From NCBI GenBank assembly GCA_905216095.1, contig CAJMSQ010000001.1, positions 62,001 through 126,000 of the forward strand: a stretch of 64,000 bases of DNA, read 5' to 3'. Made by a program: the position numbers and the translations under genes. The notes below the pieces were generated by a model. That model ran no database searches. It had not been told where the DNA came from and saw only the letters and a program-made list of their open reading frames with translations. Each line of letters opens with the position of its first letter. The first letter of the stretch is position 1. Shown in pieces: positions 1-8,316 of this stretch. Source of the stretch: an uncultured bacterium. GTDB taxonomy: Bacteria; Bacteroidota; Bacteroidia; Bacteroidales; Bacteroidaceae.

Positions 1-120
1 TATGCGCGGCGCAATGTCCTCTTCCGCTACCTCAATGTTCATGAGCACGACATCGGTTTCAAGGATGTCGGTTCGCTCTGCCGCCTGTTGCCTTCCGTCG
101 GCTATAGTCTGAAATTCTAA
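1..120 (+). CDS. TonB-dependent outer-membrane receptor, C-terminal end only
   Basis: An open frame enters from the left edge and stops with TAA at 118-120. The last residues read ...GYSLKF. The terminal aromatic Phe and alternating polar/hydrophobic pattern are those of the last beta-strand of an outer-membrane barrel. The next gene is a DUF4249 lipoprotein, a family usually encoded just after SusC/FecA-like TonB receptors in Bacteroidetes. The receptor assignment rests on the final strand and on this neighbour, because only 39 codons are visible. The substrate cannot be told. Confidence 0.6.
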   Translation, partial: YARRNVLFRYLNVHEHDIGFKDVGSLCRLLPSVGYSLKF

Positions 121-135
121 ATTCCTTTGTCCGCC

Positions 136-981
136 ATGTCCGCTTTCCGCATCCGCCATCTGCTCTGTCTTTTCCTGTGCGTCCTGTCCGTGTCCTGCCT
201 CGACGAGGACGACACTGCGGCCGAGCCGCAACTCGTGGTCGAAGGCTGGATTGAAGACGGCGGTTACCCCGTCGTCATGCTGGGGCTTTCGAAGCCCGTG
301 GACGGAGACCGGATGGACTTTGACGATTATGTGGTCCGCTGGGGCAAGGTGACCGTCTCCGACGGAACGCGGAGCGTGGTGCTGACCGGCGGCTACGACC
401 GCAACTTTTTTCCGCCCTACAAGTACACCTCCTATGAACTCGTGGGCGAGGCGGGAAAGACTTATACGCTGACCGCCGAGTATGACGGCCGGACCGCGAC
501 GGCCGTCACCACCATACCGCCGACTGTCCGCCTGGAAACGCTACGGTTGGAGCGTAGTGCGAGCGACACGCTCTTTTACGTGAAAGCCTTTTTCGAGGAC
601 CCGGCCGACGAGCGCAATTATTACGGCCTCTTCAGCCGTCGCGAGGGCAAGGACAAGATGTTCCTGCTCTCCTTCCTCGGCATCTTTTCGGACGAGGTGG
701 CGTCGGGTCGCGTTGCCGCCGACGTCTATTGCGGCACTTCGCTCGACACGGAACTCGAACCCGACGCTTCCAAATACTTCAAGTCGGGCGACCGCGTGCG
801 TGTCCGCCTCTGCAGCATGGACCGGGCCTCTTACCGTTTTTGGAAAAGCTATTCCGAGGTCCGCAATTTCTATTCCAACATGTTTTTCCCCTCCACCGAA
901 GAACTCGAGTCGAACATCTGCGGCGGCAAGGGCTACTGGTGCGGTTACGGGAGCAGCACCCTCACGATAGATGTCCGCTGA
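136..981 (+). CDS. DUF4249 family outer-membrane lipoprotein (TonB receptor partner)
   Basis: A 281-residue protein starts at ATG 136; an in-frame TTG at 127 is less likely. A lipoprotein signal peptide ends in L-S-V-S-C, so Cys21 should be lipidated. It is followed by an acidic LDEDD run resembling the Bacteroidetes surface-export signal. The mature part is beta-rich (VVEGWIEDGG..., Y-LVGEAGKTYTLTAEYDGRTATAVTTIP), typical of DUF4249. The gene begins 15 bp after the receptor stop, so the two are probably co-transcribed. By analogy with family members it is expected to sit on the cell surface and cooperate with the receptor in ligand uptake. The substrate is unknown. Confidence 0.75.
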   Translation: MSAFRIRHLLCLFLCVLSVSCLDEDDTAAEPQLVVEGWIEDGGYPVVMLGLSKPVDGDRMDFDDYVVRWGKVTVSDGTRSVVLTGGYDRNFFPPYKYTSYELVGEAGKTYTLTAEYDGRTATAVTTIPPTVRLETLRLERSASDTLFYVKAFFEDPADERNYYGLFSRREGKDKMFLLSFLGIFSDEVASGRVAADVYCGTSLDTELEPDASKYFKSGDRVRVRLCSMDRASYRFWKSYSEVRNFYSNMFFPSTEELESNICGGKGYWCGYGSSTLTIDVR

Positions 982-1012
982 TGCCGTGGCCGTTTCTCCG
1001 GCCGCTGAAAAC

Positions 1013-1090
1013 GACATGCACATGTACGGAAAACTACAAGCCATGTAGTCGCGACTACATGGCTTGTAGGAAAAACTATCCCTATCTTAG
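1013..1090. repeat. TACATG palindrome cluster R1
   Basis: This lies in the 297-bp gap between the DUF4249 gene and the restriction-modification island. The core, 1033-1068, is a perfect 36-bp inverted repeat with arms CTACAAGCCATGTAGTCG and its complement. It is preceded by ACATGCACATGT and followed by the recurring tract GGAAAAACTATCCCTA. The same words recur at three other solitary sites and inside all seven composite elements of this window. The rest of the gap shows only the promoter-like box at 1236. Confidence 0.8.
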
Positions 1091-1235
1091 TTTTCCGCGG
1101 GAGTCGGGAATTTTTATAAAACTGTATGCCAATGTGTTGCGGAGTTGCTGAATGACGTGTCCGGCTATGGGTGGAATGTCCGGTCGCGGCATGTAGGTCT
1201 GGGCGGGCCTGGGCCGATGAATTCAAAAAAAATCG

Positions 1236-1243
1236 TACCTTTG
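1236..1243 (+). promoter_or_regulatory. Bacteroidetes -7 box upstream of the restriction-modification genes
   Basis: TACCTTTG matches TAnnTTTG and lies 36 bp before the methyltransferase ATG. No convincing TTTG is seen 20 bp upstream, so this is a partial match only. Confidence 0.4.
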
Positions 1244-1278
1244 CACAGGTGTGATAAAATTTGCACAATTCTGTATTC

Positions 1279-2211
1279 ATGAAAACGAAGGCAAAGCCTT
1301 TTCTGAAATGGGCCGGCGGCAAGACACAGTTGCTGCCTACCCTTGACCGTTATCTTCCGGCTGGTTTCGCGGAAGAGAAGAATATCACCTACATCGAGCC
1401 GTTTGTGGGCGGAGGGGCCATGCTGTTTTTCATGCTTCAGAAGTACAAGAACATCAGGCGGGCTTTCATTAATGACATCAATCCGCATCTGATTAAGGCC
1501 TATACGATTGTCCGGGACGAACCGTTCGAACTGATTGCATCGCTCGAGGCCATTCAGGCCGAATTCCGCGCGTTGGAGGACCATGACGCGCAAAAGGAGT
1601 TTTACCTGAAGATCCGTTCGGTTTTCAATGCCGGTAGGATGACCGATCTGGAGGAAGCATCCTACTTGATCTTTATGAACAGGACCTGTTTCAATGGTTT
1701 GTATCGGGAGAACGCCAAGGGCGGATTCAATGTGCCTTTCGGTCGGTATAAGAACCCGCTGATATGCGACGCTCCGCTGATTCTTGCCAACAGTGAGTTG
1801 TTGAAAAGAGTCGAGATCCTGCACGGGGATTATGCCCGGGTGGAGAAGTTTGCCGGCGGATACACCTTCGTTTATTTTGACCCACCTTATCGGCCGTTGG
1901 ATGCCACATCGAGTTTCAATTCTTATGTGAAACAACCGTTTGGCGACGATGAGCAAATCCGCCTGAAGGATTTTTTCGCCCGGCTTTCGGCGGCCGGATG
2001 TCGCGTCCTGCTCAGTAACTCGGACGGCAAGGCACGAAACGAACAGGATGTGTTCTTCGACCGTCTTTATCGGGATTTCCACATAGAGAGGGTCCTTGCC
2101 AAACGGAGCATCAACGCCAATCCGGCGAAACGGGGGGCGCTTACGGAACTGCTCATCAGAAATTATGAAAATTACCAAGGCGAGGCTGCTGGCTTGCGCA
2201 ATGCTATATAA
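1279..2211 (+). CDS. dpnM: DNA adenine methyltransferase, M1.DpnII/Dam type (GATC)
   Basis: A 310-residue class-alpha N6-adenine methyltransferase, expected to methylate A in GATC on double-stranded DNA using S-adenosylmethionine. Visible motifs are FLKWAGGKTQLLP at residues 8-20 (SAM-binding motif X region of Dam/DpnM), IEPFVGGGA at 39-47 (motif I), and catalytic DPPY at 201-204. The TTG at 1261 also lies in frame, but ATG 1279 gives the usual family N-terminus. The gene is followed 6 bp later by a DpnII-type endonuclease, so it is the protective enzyme of a restriction system rather than an orphan Dam. Codon use is more AT-rich than flanking genes, consistent with horizontal acquisition. 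Confidence 0.92.
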   Translation: MKTKAKPFLKWAGGKTQLLPTLDRYLPAGFAEEKNITYIEPFVGGGAMLFFMLQKYKNIRRAFINDINPHLIKAYTIVRDEPFELIASLEAIQAEFRALEDHDAQKEFYLKIRSVFNAGRMTDLEEASYLIFMNRTCFNGLYRENAKGGFNVPFGRYKNPLICDAPLILANSELLKRVEILHGDYARVEKFAGGYTFVYFDPPYRPLDATSSFNSYVKQPFGDDEQIRLKDFFARLSAAGCRVLLSNSDGKARNEQDVFFDRLYRDFHIERVLAKRSINANPAKRGALTELLIRNYENYQGEAAGLRNAI

Positions 2212-2217
2212 AAGATT

Positions 2218-3048
2218 ATGACGGAACGATTTGAAAACTTCATGCTTCCACTGAAGGAAACGCACTTTTCGCTGCGTGATTATGTGGATTTCAGGAAAGT
2301 GGCTGCCAATGTCGATGCCATTTCCATCAGACTGAATCAGCTTAACTATCTGATAGGTCAGGAAGATATGGGCAGTGCCGTCCGTAGCCTGTGGAATGAA
2401 AACCCGAAGGTGTTTTCCGTTCTCGACATCCTTATAGCCGTCAGGACAAAGGACAGGAAAAAGGTGCTTGACAGCCATGGTGCCGTTCGTTCGGTCAGCG
2501 ATTACTTTACTTCGCCCGAGCAGATAACGGCTTTCCTTGATGAGACGGGGCTGACCGGGGTGTTCCAATCCAAGCAGATAAGGAATCTTGTGGATTACGT
2601 GTTTGGAGTGGAGGTGGGACTCGACTCCAACGCCCGGAAGAACCGTGGCGGACATATTATGGAAGCTCTTGTCGCCGACACGTTGAGGAAAAACGGGATT
2701 GCCTTCGAACAAGAAGTCTATTATACCGAATTTCCGGAGATAGTAAAGGCGCTTGGTGCGGACAAGAAGCGTTTTGATTTTGTTGTCCGTACCTCCCGGA
2801 TAACATATCTCATTGAGGCCAATTTCTATACCGGAGGCGGATCGAAACTCAATGAGGTTGCCCGGTCTTATTCCGAACTTGCTCCTAAAATCAATGCTGT
2901 TCCCGGTTTCGAATTCGTATGGATAACCGACGGCATAGGGTGGAACGATGCCCGCAATAAGCTGGAAGAGGCTTTTGCCCATATCCCCGATATCTATAAC
3001 CTGTCCAGCCTTTCGGACTTTATAGAGAAACTTAAATCTTGCTGCTGA
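2218..3048 (+). CDS. dpnB: Type II restriction endonuclease, DpnII family (GATC)
   Basis: A 276-residue protein matching DpnII/MboI-like endonucleases that cut unmethylated GATC. The recognisable core near residues 175-215 has an Asp (KKRFDFVVRT) followed by ITYLIEANFYTGGGSKLNEVARSY. The D...ExN arrangement is a PD-(D/E)XK-like site with Asn in the last position. The GGGSKLNE stretch is, from memory, a hallmark of the family. The gene lies between two adenine methyltransferases with almost no spacing upstream (6 bp), indicating one operon. Length fits the family (about 280-290 residues). The recognition sequence is inferred from family membership, not seen directly. Confidence 0.88.
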   Translation: MTERFENFMLPLKETHFSLRDYVDFRKVAANVDAISIRLNQLNYLIGQEDMGSAVRSLWNENPKVFSVLDILIAVRTKDRKKVLDSHGAVRSVSDYFTSPEQITAFLDETGLTGVFQSKQIRNLVDYVFGVEVGLDSNARKNRGGHIMEALVADTLRKNGIAFEQEVYYTEFPEIVKALGADKKRFDFVVRTSRITYLIEANFYTGGGSKLNEVARSYSELAPKINAVPGFEFVWITDGIGWNDARNKLEEAFAHIPDIYNLSSLSDFIEKLKSCC

Positions 3049-3105
3049 CGTGTTTTCTTCGGGATGGCGCCAGTGCCTCCGGAATGCCAAAAAAATCCAA
3101 CCATC

Positions 3106-3978
3106 ATGTTAGTACCTTATTATAAATCGGCTGACAGGGCTTTCACCATGCTTCATGGTGATTGCTTTGACCTGATGGCGCAATTCGATTTTAAGTTTGA
3201 CATGATTTTTGCCGACCCTCCTTATTTCCTTTCCAATGGTGGAATCAGTTGTCAGGCAGGACAGATTGTGTGCGTGGACAAAGGGGAGTGGGACAAGGGT
3301 CGTCGCCAGGATGACATCGTGGAGTTCAACCGGGGATGGCTCGGCCTTTGCCGTGAGAAACTGAAGGAAAACGGTACGATATGGATTTCAGGGACGCATC
3401 ACAATATCTTTTCCGTGGCAACCGTGCTTACGGAATTAGGCTACAGAATTCTGAACGTGATTACCTGGGCAAAAACGAACCCGCCGCCCAACATCTCCTG
3501 TCGCTTCTTTACCCATTCGACGGAGTTTATCATTTGGGCCCGGAAATCACCGAAGGTTCCGCATAAGTATAATTATGAGGTCATGAAAGCCATCAACGGC
3601 GGAAAACAAATGACAGACGTGTGGCGGCTTCCGGCAATAGCCCGTTGGGAAAAAACATGCGGGAAACATCCCACCCAGAAGCCTCTGGCCCTGCTGACAC
3701 GTATCATACTTGCAAGTACGAGTGAGCACGATTGGATTCTTGACCCTTTTGCCGGCTCTTCCACGACAGGTATTGCCGCCAACCTTTGCGGGCGTCGTTT
3801 TCTCGGTATGGAAAAGGAGGAGGAATTCGCTGAAATGAGCAGGAACCGTCGGCTGGAAATGGAGGATTGTGCGGTGCGGCGGAAAATGTGCTCGCGTATT
3901 GCCGACTTGGGCTTTGTCTGTACGCACGGAGATGCTTCCGAACCCGCCGAACCTTATGGCAGGGATCTTCCGTTCTGA
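3106..3978 (+). CDS. dpnA: Second DNA adenine methyltransferase, M2.DpnII (DpnA) type
   Basis: A 290-residue class-beta adenine methyltransferase. The catalytic DPPY box is at residues 37-40 (FADPPYFLSNGG) and the SAM-binding DPFAGSSTTGIAA lies near the C-terminus. This is the reverse of the order in the first methyltransferase, as expected for beta versus alpha classes. M2.DpnII-type enzymes methylate GATC also in single-stranded DNA and help establish the system in a new host. ATG 3106 is preferred over 3064 because homologous N-termini begin just before the LHGDCFDLM motif. The stop lies 36 bp from the convergent mutS stop. Gene order M1-R-M2 differs from the DpnII prototype (M1-M2-R). Confidence 0.88.
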   Translation: MLVPYYKSADRAFTMLHGDCFDLMAQFDFKFDMIFADPPYFLSNGGISCQAGQIVCVDKGEWDKGRRQDDIVEFNRGWLGLCREKLKENGTIWISGTHHNIFSVATVLTELGYRILNVITWAKTNPPPNISCRFFTHSTEFIIWARKSPKVPHKYNYEVMKAINGGKQMTDVWRLPAIARWEKTCGKHPTQKPLALLTRIILASTSEHDWILDPFAGSSTTGIAANLCGRRFLGMEKEEEFAEMSRNRRLEMEDCAVRRKMCSRIADLGFVCTHGDASEPAEPYGRDLPF

Positions 3979-4014
3979 TGTAATGTTTTGTTTAGGGAGG
4001 CTTGTTGCCTGCTG

Positions 4015-6645
4015 CTATCCGCCGAGGATGCGCTTGATGTCGTTCAGCTTGTTGAGCGCCTCGACCGGGGTGAGGTTGTTCACGTCGAGGTGAAGTATTT
4101 CGTCGCGTATCTGTTCGAGGACAGGGTCGTCGAGCTGGAGGAAGCTGAGCTGCATGCCGTTGCCGTCGCGTGAGTCGGCCGGGGCTGCCGTCCCGTCGGC
4201 TCCGGGGCGGCAGATGCGGTGCTCTTTTCCGGCTTCGCTCTCAAGTTCGTGCAGCACCTGCTCGGCGCGGCCCACGATGGCTGCCGGCATGCCGGCGAGG
4301 CGGGCCACGTGGATGCCGAACGAGTGTTCCGATCCGCCGGGCTGCAGCTTGCGCAGGAAGACGATGCGGCCGTCCACCTCGCGCACCGATACGTTGCGGT
4401 TGCAGATGCGCTCGAACAGGCGCTCCATTTCGTTGAGTTCGTGGTAGTGGGTGGCAAAGAGTGTGCGTGCCCGGCTGCGGGGGTCCTCGTGTATGCGTTC
4501 GACGATGGCCCATGCGATGGAGATGCCGTCGTAGGTGGAAGTGCCGCGGCCCAGTTCGTCGAAGAGTACGAGGCTGCGCGGCGTGAGGTTGTTCATGATG
4601 TTGGCCGATTCGCTCATCTCGACCATGAAAGTGCTCTCGCCAAGCGAGATGTTGTCGCTGGCGCCGACGCGGGTGAATATCTTGTCCACGAGTCCGACGC
4701 GGGCGCTCTCGGCGGGCACGAAGGCGCCGATTTGCGCCAGCAGCGTGATGAGCGCGGTCTGCCGCAGCAGGGCGCTCTTACCGGCCATGTTCGGACCGGT
4801 GATGATGATGATTTGCTGTTTTTCGCTGTCCAGGTGCACGTCGTTGGGCACATACTCCTCGCCCGGCGGCATGAGGGTCTCGATGACCGGATGCCGGCCC
4901 TGGCGTATGTCCAGTTCGAGGCTGTCGTCCACTACGGGACGCACGTATTTCCGCTCGCGGGCGACGTTGGCCAGGGACAGCAGGCAGTCGAGCGTGGAGA
5001 GCGCGGCGGCATTGTGCTGGAGGGGGACGATGTGGCGGGCGGCCTCCTGCAGCAGGGCGGCGTAGAGTTGTGCCTCGAGTGCCAGTATCTTGTCTTCGGC
5101 GCCGAGGATTTTCTCTTCATATTCCTTCAGTTCCTGCGTGATGTAGCGTTCGGCCTGCGCCAGTGTCTGCTTGCGCACCCATTCGGCGGGCACGTGGTCC
5201 TTATATGTGTTGCGCACTTCGATGTAATAGCCGAAGACGTTGTTGAAGCCTATCTTGAGGCTGGGTATGCCGGTGGCCTCGCTTTCGCGCCGCTGTATGT
5301 CAAGCAGGTAGCTCTTGCCCGAGGTGGATATGGCCCGCAGTTCGTCCAGTTCGGGACTGACGCCGTCGGCGATGACGCCCCCTTTGGCCACGAGCAGGGG
5401 CGGGTCGGGACGCAGTTGGCGGCTGATGAGCGTGTGCAGTTCCGCGCAAGGGTCGAGTTGCTCCCCGATGCGGCGTATGCTGTCCTGTTCCGCATCGGCG
5501 CAGGCGGCTTTCAGCGCGGCCGTGCATTCGAGTGCCACGCGCAACTGTTGCAGGTCGCGCGGGTTGGCGCGGCCTACGGATACTTTCGACACGATGCGCT
5601 CCAGGTCGCCCGTGCGGCCCAGTTCGCGTTCGCAGCTGTCGCGGAAGTCGGGCCGGCGGAAGAAGTGTTCCACCCCGTCGAGGCGTTCGTTGATGGCCGC
5701 CACCGAGCGCAGCGGGAACAGCACCCAGCGGTGCAGCATACGCGCTCCCATGGGGGTGAGTGTGCGGTCGATGACGTCGAGCAGCGACGTGCCGCCCTCG
5801 TTCATGGGCGCGACCAGTTCGAGGTTGCGTGTGGTGAAGCGGTCAAGGCGCACGTAGCGGTCTTCCTCTATGCGCCGCAGTGTCGTGATGTGTGCCGTCT
5901 GCGTGTGTTGCGTCAGTTCGAGGTAGCACAATACGGCCCCTGCAGCGACGCAGGCATCCTGCATGTGTTCCACGCCGAAGCCCTTCAGGTTTTTCACGTC
6001 GAAGTGCTTCAGCAGCCTTTCGCGCGCGGTCGTTTCCGTGAAGGTCCAGTCGTCCAGCTCGAAGATGAAATGTTTTGTCCCGAAGAGGCTTTCGAACCGT
6101 TGCCTCATGCCGCGCACGACGAGTATTTCTTTCGGTGCGAAGCCCGCGAGCAGTTTGTCCGTCTGCTCGGGAGTGCCTTCCACCACGAGAAATTCGCCCG
6201 TCGAGATGTCGAGCAGTGCCATGCCGATGGCTGTCCGTCCGAAGTGTACGGCGGCCAGGAAGTTGTTTTCGCGTGCCGTGAGCACGTTGTCCCCCATGGC
6301 CACGCCCGGTGTGACCAGTTCGGTGATGCCGCGCTTCACGAGTTTCTTCGTCAGTTTGGGGTCCTCCAGCTGGTCGCAGATGGCCACGCGATAGCCTGCG
6401 CGGATGAAGCGCGGCAGATAGGTGTCGAGCGCGTGGTGCGGGAAGCCGGCCATTTCGGTCGGGCTGGCCGATTTTCCGTTGTTGCGCCGTGTGAGCGTGA
6501 TGCCGAGCACGCGTGCCGCCGTGACGGCGTCGTCGCAGTAGGTCTCATAGAAGTCGCCGCACCTGAACAGCAGTACCGCGTCGGGATGCTGTGCTTTCAG
6601 GTCGTGAAACTGCTTCATCATCGGTGTGAGTTCTTCTTTGGCCAT
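4015..6645 (-). CDS. mutS: DNA mismatch repair protein MutS
   Basis: An 876-residue MutS, the ATPase clamp that recognises mismatches and small loops. The start chosen is ATG 6645 ([13 protein letters not shown]); a longer reading frame upstream has no family similarity. Phe32-Tyr33-Glu34 (GDFYE) is the mismatch-wedging Phe-X-Glu motif. Walker A GPNMAGKS is near residue 616, followed by the MutS signature [13 protein letters not shown] and THYHEL. The C-terminus ends [10 protein letters not shown]. Length is normal for MutS1. It is convergent with the GATC restriction-modification island. A -7-like TAACTTTG (minus strand 6749-6742) lies upstream. Confidence 0.97.
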   Translation of the reverse strand: MAKEELTPMMKQFHDLKAQHPDAVLLFRCGDFYETYCDDAVTAARVLGITLTRRNNGKSASPTEMAGFPHHALDTYLPRFIRAGYRVAICDQLEDPKLTKKLVKRGITELVTPGVAMGDNVLTARENNFLAAVHFGRTAIGMALLDISTGEFLVVEGTPEQTDKLLAGFAPKEILVVRGMRQRFESLFGTKHFIFELDDWTFTETTARERLLKHFDVKNLKGFGVEHMQDACVAAGAVLCYLELTQHTQTAHITTLRRIEEDRYVRLDRFTTRNLELVAPMNEGGTSLLDVIDRTLTPMGARMLHRWVLFPLRSVAAINERLDGVEHFFRRPDFRDSCERELGRTGDLERIVSKVSVGRANPRDLQQLRVALECTAALKAACADAEQDSIRRIGEQLDPCAELHTLISRQLRPDPPLLVAKGGVIADGVSPELDELRAISTSGKSYLLDIQRRESEATGIPSLKIGFNNVFGYYIEVRNTYKDHVPAEWVRKQTLAQAERYITQELKEYEEKILGAEDKILALEAQLYAALLQEAARHIVPLQHNAAALSTLDCLLSLANVARERKYVRPVVDDSLELDIRQGRHPVIETLMPPGEEYVPNDVHLDSEKQQIIIITGPNMAGKSALLRQTALITLLAQIGAFVPAESARVGLVDKIFTRVGASDNISLGESTFMVEMSESANIMNNLTPRSLVLFDELGRGTSTYDGISIAWAIVERIHEDPRSRARTLFATHYHELNEMERLFERICNRNVSVREVDGRIVFLRKLQPGGSEHSFGIHVARLAGMPAAIVGRAEQVLHELESEAGKEHRICRPGADGTAAPADSRDGNGMQLSFLQLDDPVLEQIRDEILHLDVNNLTPVEALNKLNDIKRILGG

Positions 6646-6897
6646 GTTGCGTGCGGGTTGTGTTGAACTTAGTGGTGAAAGACGTGCGTCGTCCCGGCCG
6701 CTGCACAAAGGCCTGTTGCGTTCCGGGTCGCGCCATCCTTGCAAAGTTAAGCAAAAAAATCCGTCCGTCCGCCGTTCGCCGTCCGTTTAGCGTGCGGTGC
6801 GTCCCGCCTTGGGACGGAAAACGGGCTTTCCGACTGCCGCAGCCCCCGTTTCCGTGCCTGTTCCCGGGGCTTGCAAATTCCGCCGCCGAAGGCCCTT

Positions 6898-6968
6898 TTT
6901 CCTACATGGCATGTAGGACGAACTACATGCCATCTACGTCGAACTACATGCCATGTAGTTTTTCCTAT
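6898..6968. repeat. TACATG palindrome cluster R2
   Basis: Three palindromic units lie in the long gap right of mutS: CCTACATGGCATGTAGG (6901-6917), a degenerate ACTACATGCCATCTACG, and CTACATGCCATGTAG at 6944-6958 followed by five T. The 29 bp from 6901 are identical to part of the composite element at 51177-51515. On the + strand the last unit resembles an intrinsic terminator. The remainder of the gap up to about 7160 shows nothing I can name. Confidence 0.8.
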
Positions 6969-7162
6969 GTGCCGGGCAAGTTTTCCGCTTCTGCCGGAGA
7001 AGGGAATGGCGGCAGCTGGTGAACGGGAATCCATCTGCCGCAAAACAGTGCATTGGGACGGACGAGAACATGTGAAATGGCGCAGTGTGATTTTACATCA
7101 TCAACATTCCTCTGAATATCCACTTTTTTATGCTGTCGGCGTGGAATCTTGTAGATTTTATC

Positions 7163-7170
7163 TAAATTTG
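7163..7170 (+). promoter_or_regulatory. Possible -7 box upstream of the small-RNA/lipoprotein region
   Basis: TAAATTTG fits TAnnTTTG. No clear TTTG is found 20 bp upstream. If used, transcription would run through about 210 bp without recognisable content (7171-7384) into the structured RNA at 7385-7567. Confidence 0.3.
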
Positions 7171-7384
7171 CGCATAGTCCCTTTTGGGGACAAGTCGTAA
7201 CAATTAAAAAAGGAGGTCGGAAAACAGAAAGGAAACGAAAGGAACGCAAGAGGGAACAGACACGCGGAAGCGTGCCGTCCCGCAGGTTGTGCATTAAAAA
7301 CGCCGCTACGAGATGTGCGGCACAATCAACAAACCGAAAGAGCGTTTCCGTTCTGACAACTTGAAATGAACATATAATAATAGA

Positions 7385-7567
7385 TATTGAGCTTTTGGCT
7401 CTTGTTCTCTTTACTTCGGATACCGCCAAACATTCGCACATTGGGGACAGGCAGACTGAAAGTTCACGTCGATAGGGCGTGGACTGTTCTGTGCTTGTTA
7501 ATGTGTAGGTCACTTGGCGGTAACCGGAAGTAAAGGCAAGCTGAAGGAATGGTTGCACGCCTTTTTC
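7385..7567 (+). ncRNA. Rod-shaped structured RNA, candidate 6S RNA / Bacteroidales-1 type
   Basis: The outer arms pair: 7409-7417 with 7527-7535 (CTTTACTTC/GAAGTAAAG), then a small internal loop, then 7421-7429 with 7514-7522 (TACCGCCAA/TTGGCGGTA). Further in, CACATT 7437-7442 pairs with AATGTG 7500-7505, and ACAGGCAGA near 7447 pairs roughly with TCTG..CTTGT near 7488. The tip is AGTTCACG 7461-7468 with CGTGGACT 7478-7485. A GC-containing hairpin and five T (7562-7566) end it. One long interrupted hairpin of about 180 nt with a terminator is the shape of 6S RNA, and the Bacteroidales-1 motif has been proposed to be 6S. It ends 20 bp before a lipoprotein ATG, so a cis-acting leader is the alternative. 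The name is inference; the helices are seen. Confidence 0.5.
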
Positions 7568-7587
7568 ACAAATAATCAAAAACACAA

Positions 7588-8022
7588 ATGAAAACATTCA
7601 GAATTATTGGAATGGCTTTAGTTGTCATTTTGTTGAGTTTGAGCTTTGCTTCATGTTCGGACGATGACGATGACAATTCCGGCGCAAATCCTCTTTTGGC
7701 AGGTACTACATGGAAGGTTGTTTCCGTTATCGGACAAAGCGGGGATTGGGCCGGATTCCAAGGACATTCCGTCACATTCAATGGAGATGGTTCCATCAGA
7801 TTCAGTCCTACGACGGGGTGGACCTATGCGAAATGGTCGTTAAACGGAAATATCTTGAAATTTACGCTTGGTGAAGGCGAAGCCGACTATTGCATCGTGG
7901 GTAATGTCGCCATGAATGGGAATACCGCAACATGGAACTGTTACTGGGAAGATGCCGATGGCGAATGGAGTGACAAGGATAATCCGGAGACTCATGCGAC
8001 CATCATAATTGAGAAACAATAA
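7588..8022 (+). CDS. Small surface lipoprotein, lipocalin-like fold likely, function unknown
   Basis: A 144-residue protein with a lipoprotein signal ending F-A-S-C (Cys23), followed by SDDDDDNSG, a textbook Bacteroidetes surface-export signal. The mature sequence (LLAGTTWKVVSVIG...GDGSIRFSPTTGWTYAKWSLNGNILKFTLG...NTATWNCYWEDADG) has the short strand/turn rhythm of lipocalin-like and META-like small beta-barrels. It follows the structured RNA candidate directly and is followed by a strong terminator at 8073-8108. It is more AT-rich than most neighbours. No ligand or partner can be inferred. Confidence 0.65.
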   Translation: MKTFRIIGMALVVILLSLSFASCSDDDDDNSGANPLLAGTTWKVVSVIGQSGDWAGFQGHSVTFNGDGSIRFSPTTGWTYAKWSLNGNILKFTLGEGEADYCIVGNVAMNGNTATWNCYWEDADGEWSDKDNPETHATIIIEKQ

Positions 8023-8072
8023 TAACGAATGGCTGACGCCGCAGAAGTGCAGGGCGGCTGCCGGAGAAATGG

Positions 8073-8108
8073 AAAAGCATCCGCGGGACGTGCCTGCGGA
8101 TGCTTTTT
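8073..8108 (+). terminator. Intrinsic terminator of the small lipoprotein gene
   Basis: Arms AAAGCATCCGC and GCGGATGCTTT enclose a short loop and run into TTTTT. The same arm sequence recurs in the hairpin at 9431-9464 on the other side of the Fic gene. A second perfect hairpin (CCCGCGGAG/CTCCGCGGG, 8131-8151) follows without a T-run. Confidence 0.75.
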
Positions 8109-8242
8109 GTCGTGTCGTGCGACGGGGCGTCCCGCGGAGGTTCTCCGCGGGATGCGTCATTCGTCCATGCCGCTGCCGTGTTTCTTGTCCGGCGACGGAC
8201 GATTCCGGGCTTATGCCAATAAATTTTATGTCGAAACAAACA

Positions 8243-8288
8243 AAAAGGTTGTAACGTTACAACCTTTTCCGTATCTTTTGTATCTTTG
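8243..8288 (+). promoter_or_regulatory. Fic gene promoter overlapped by a 26-bp perfect palindrome
   Basis: Positions 8243-8268 form a perfect palindrome with half-site AAAAGGTTGTAAC and its complement. TTG (8249-8251) lies 20 bp before TATCTTTT (8272-8279), and an exact -7 match TATCTTTG follows at 8281-8288. The palindrome therefore covers the -33 region, where a dimeric repressor would block the polymerase. The downstream Fic protein carries its own C-terminal winged-helix-like region, making autoregulation a reasonable guess. Confidence 0.6.
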
Positions 8289-8316
8289 CATTGTTTCTCA
8301 TGCAAGAATCAATCGT

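Noticed and set aside
7186..7203. GGGGACAAGTCGTAACAA resembling the 3' region of 16S rRNA
   Set aside because: Only about 14 bases match and the sequence on both sides departs from rRNA; chance or a tiny relic, not an rRNA gene.
8029..8316. N-terminal extension of the Fic protein from 8029
   Set aside because: The extension would read through a terminator and the promoter palindrome and has no protein-like conservation; ATG 8317 starts the family N-terminus.
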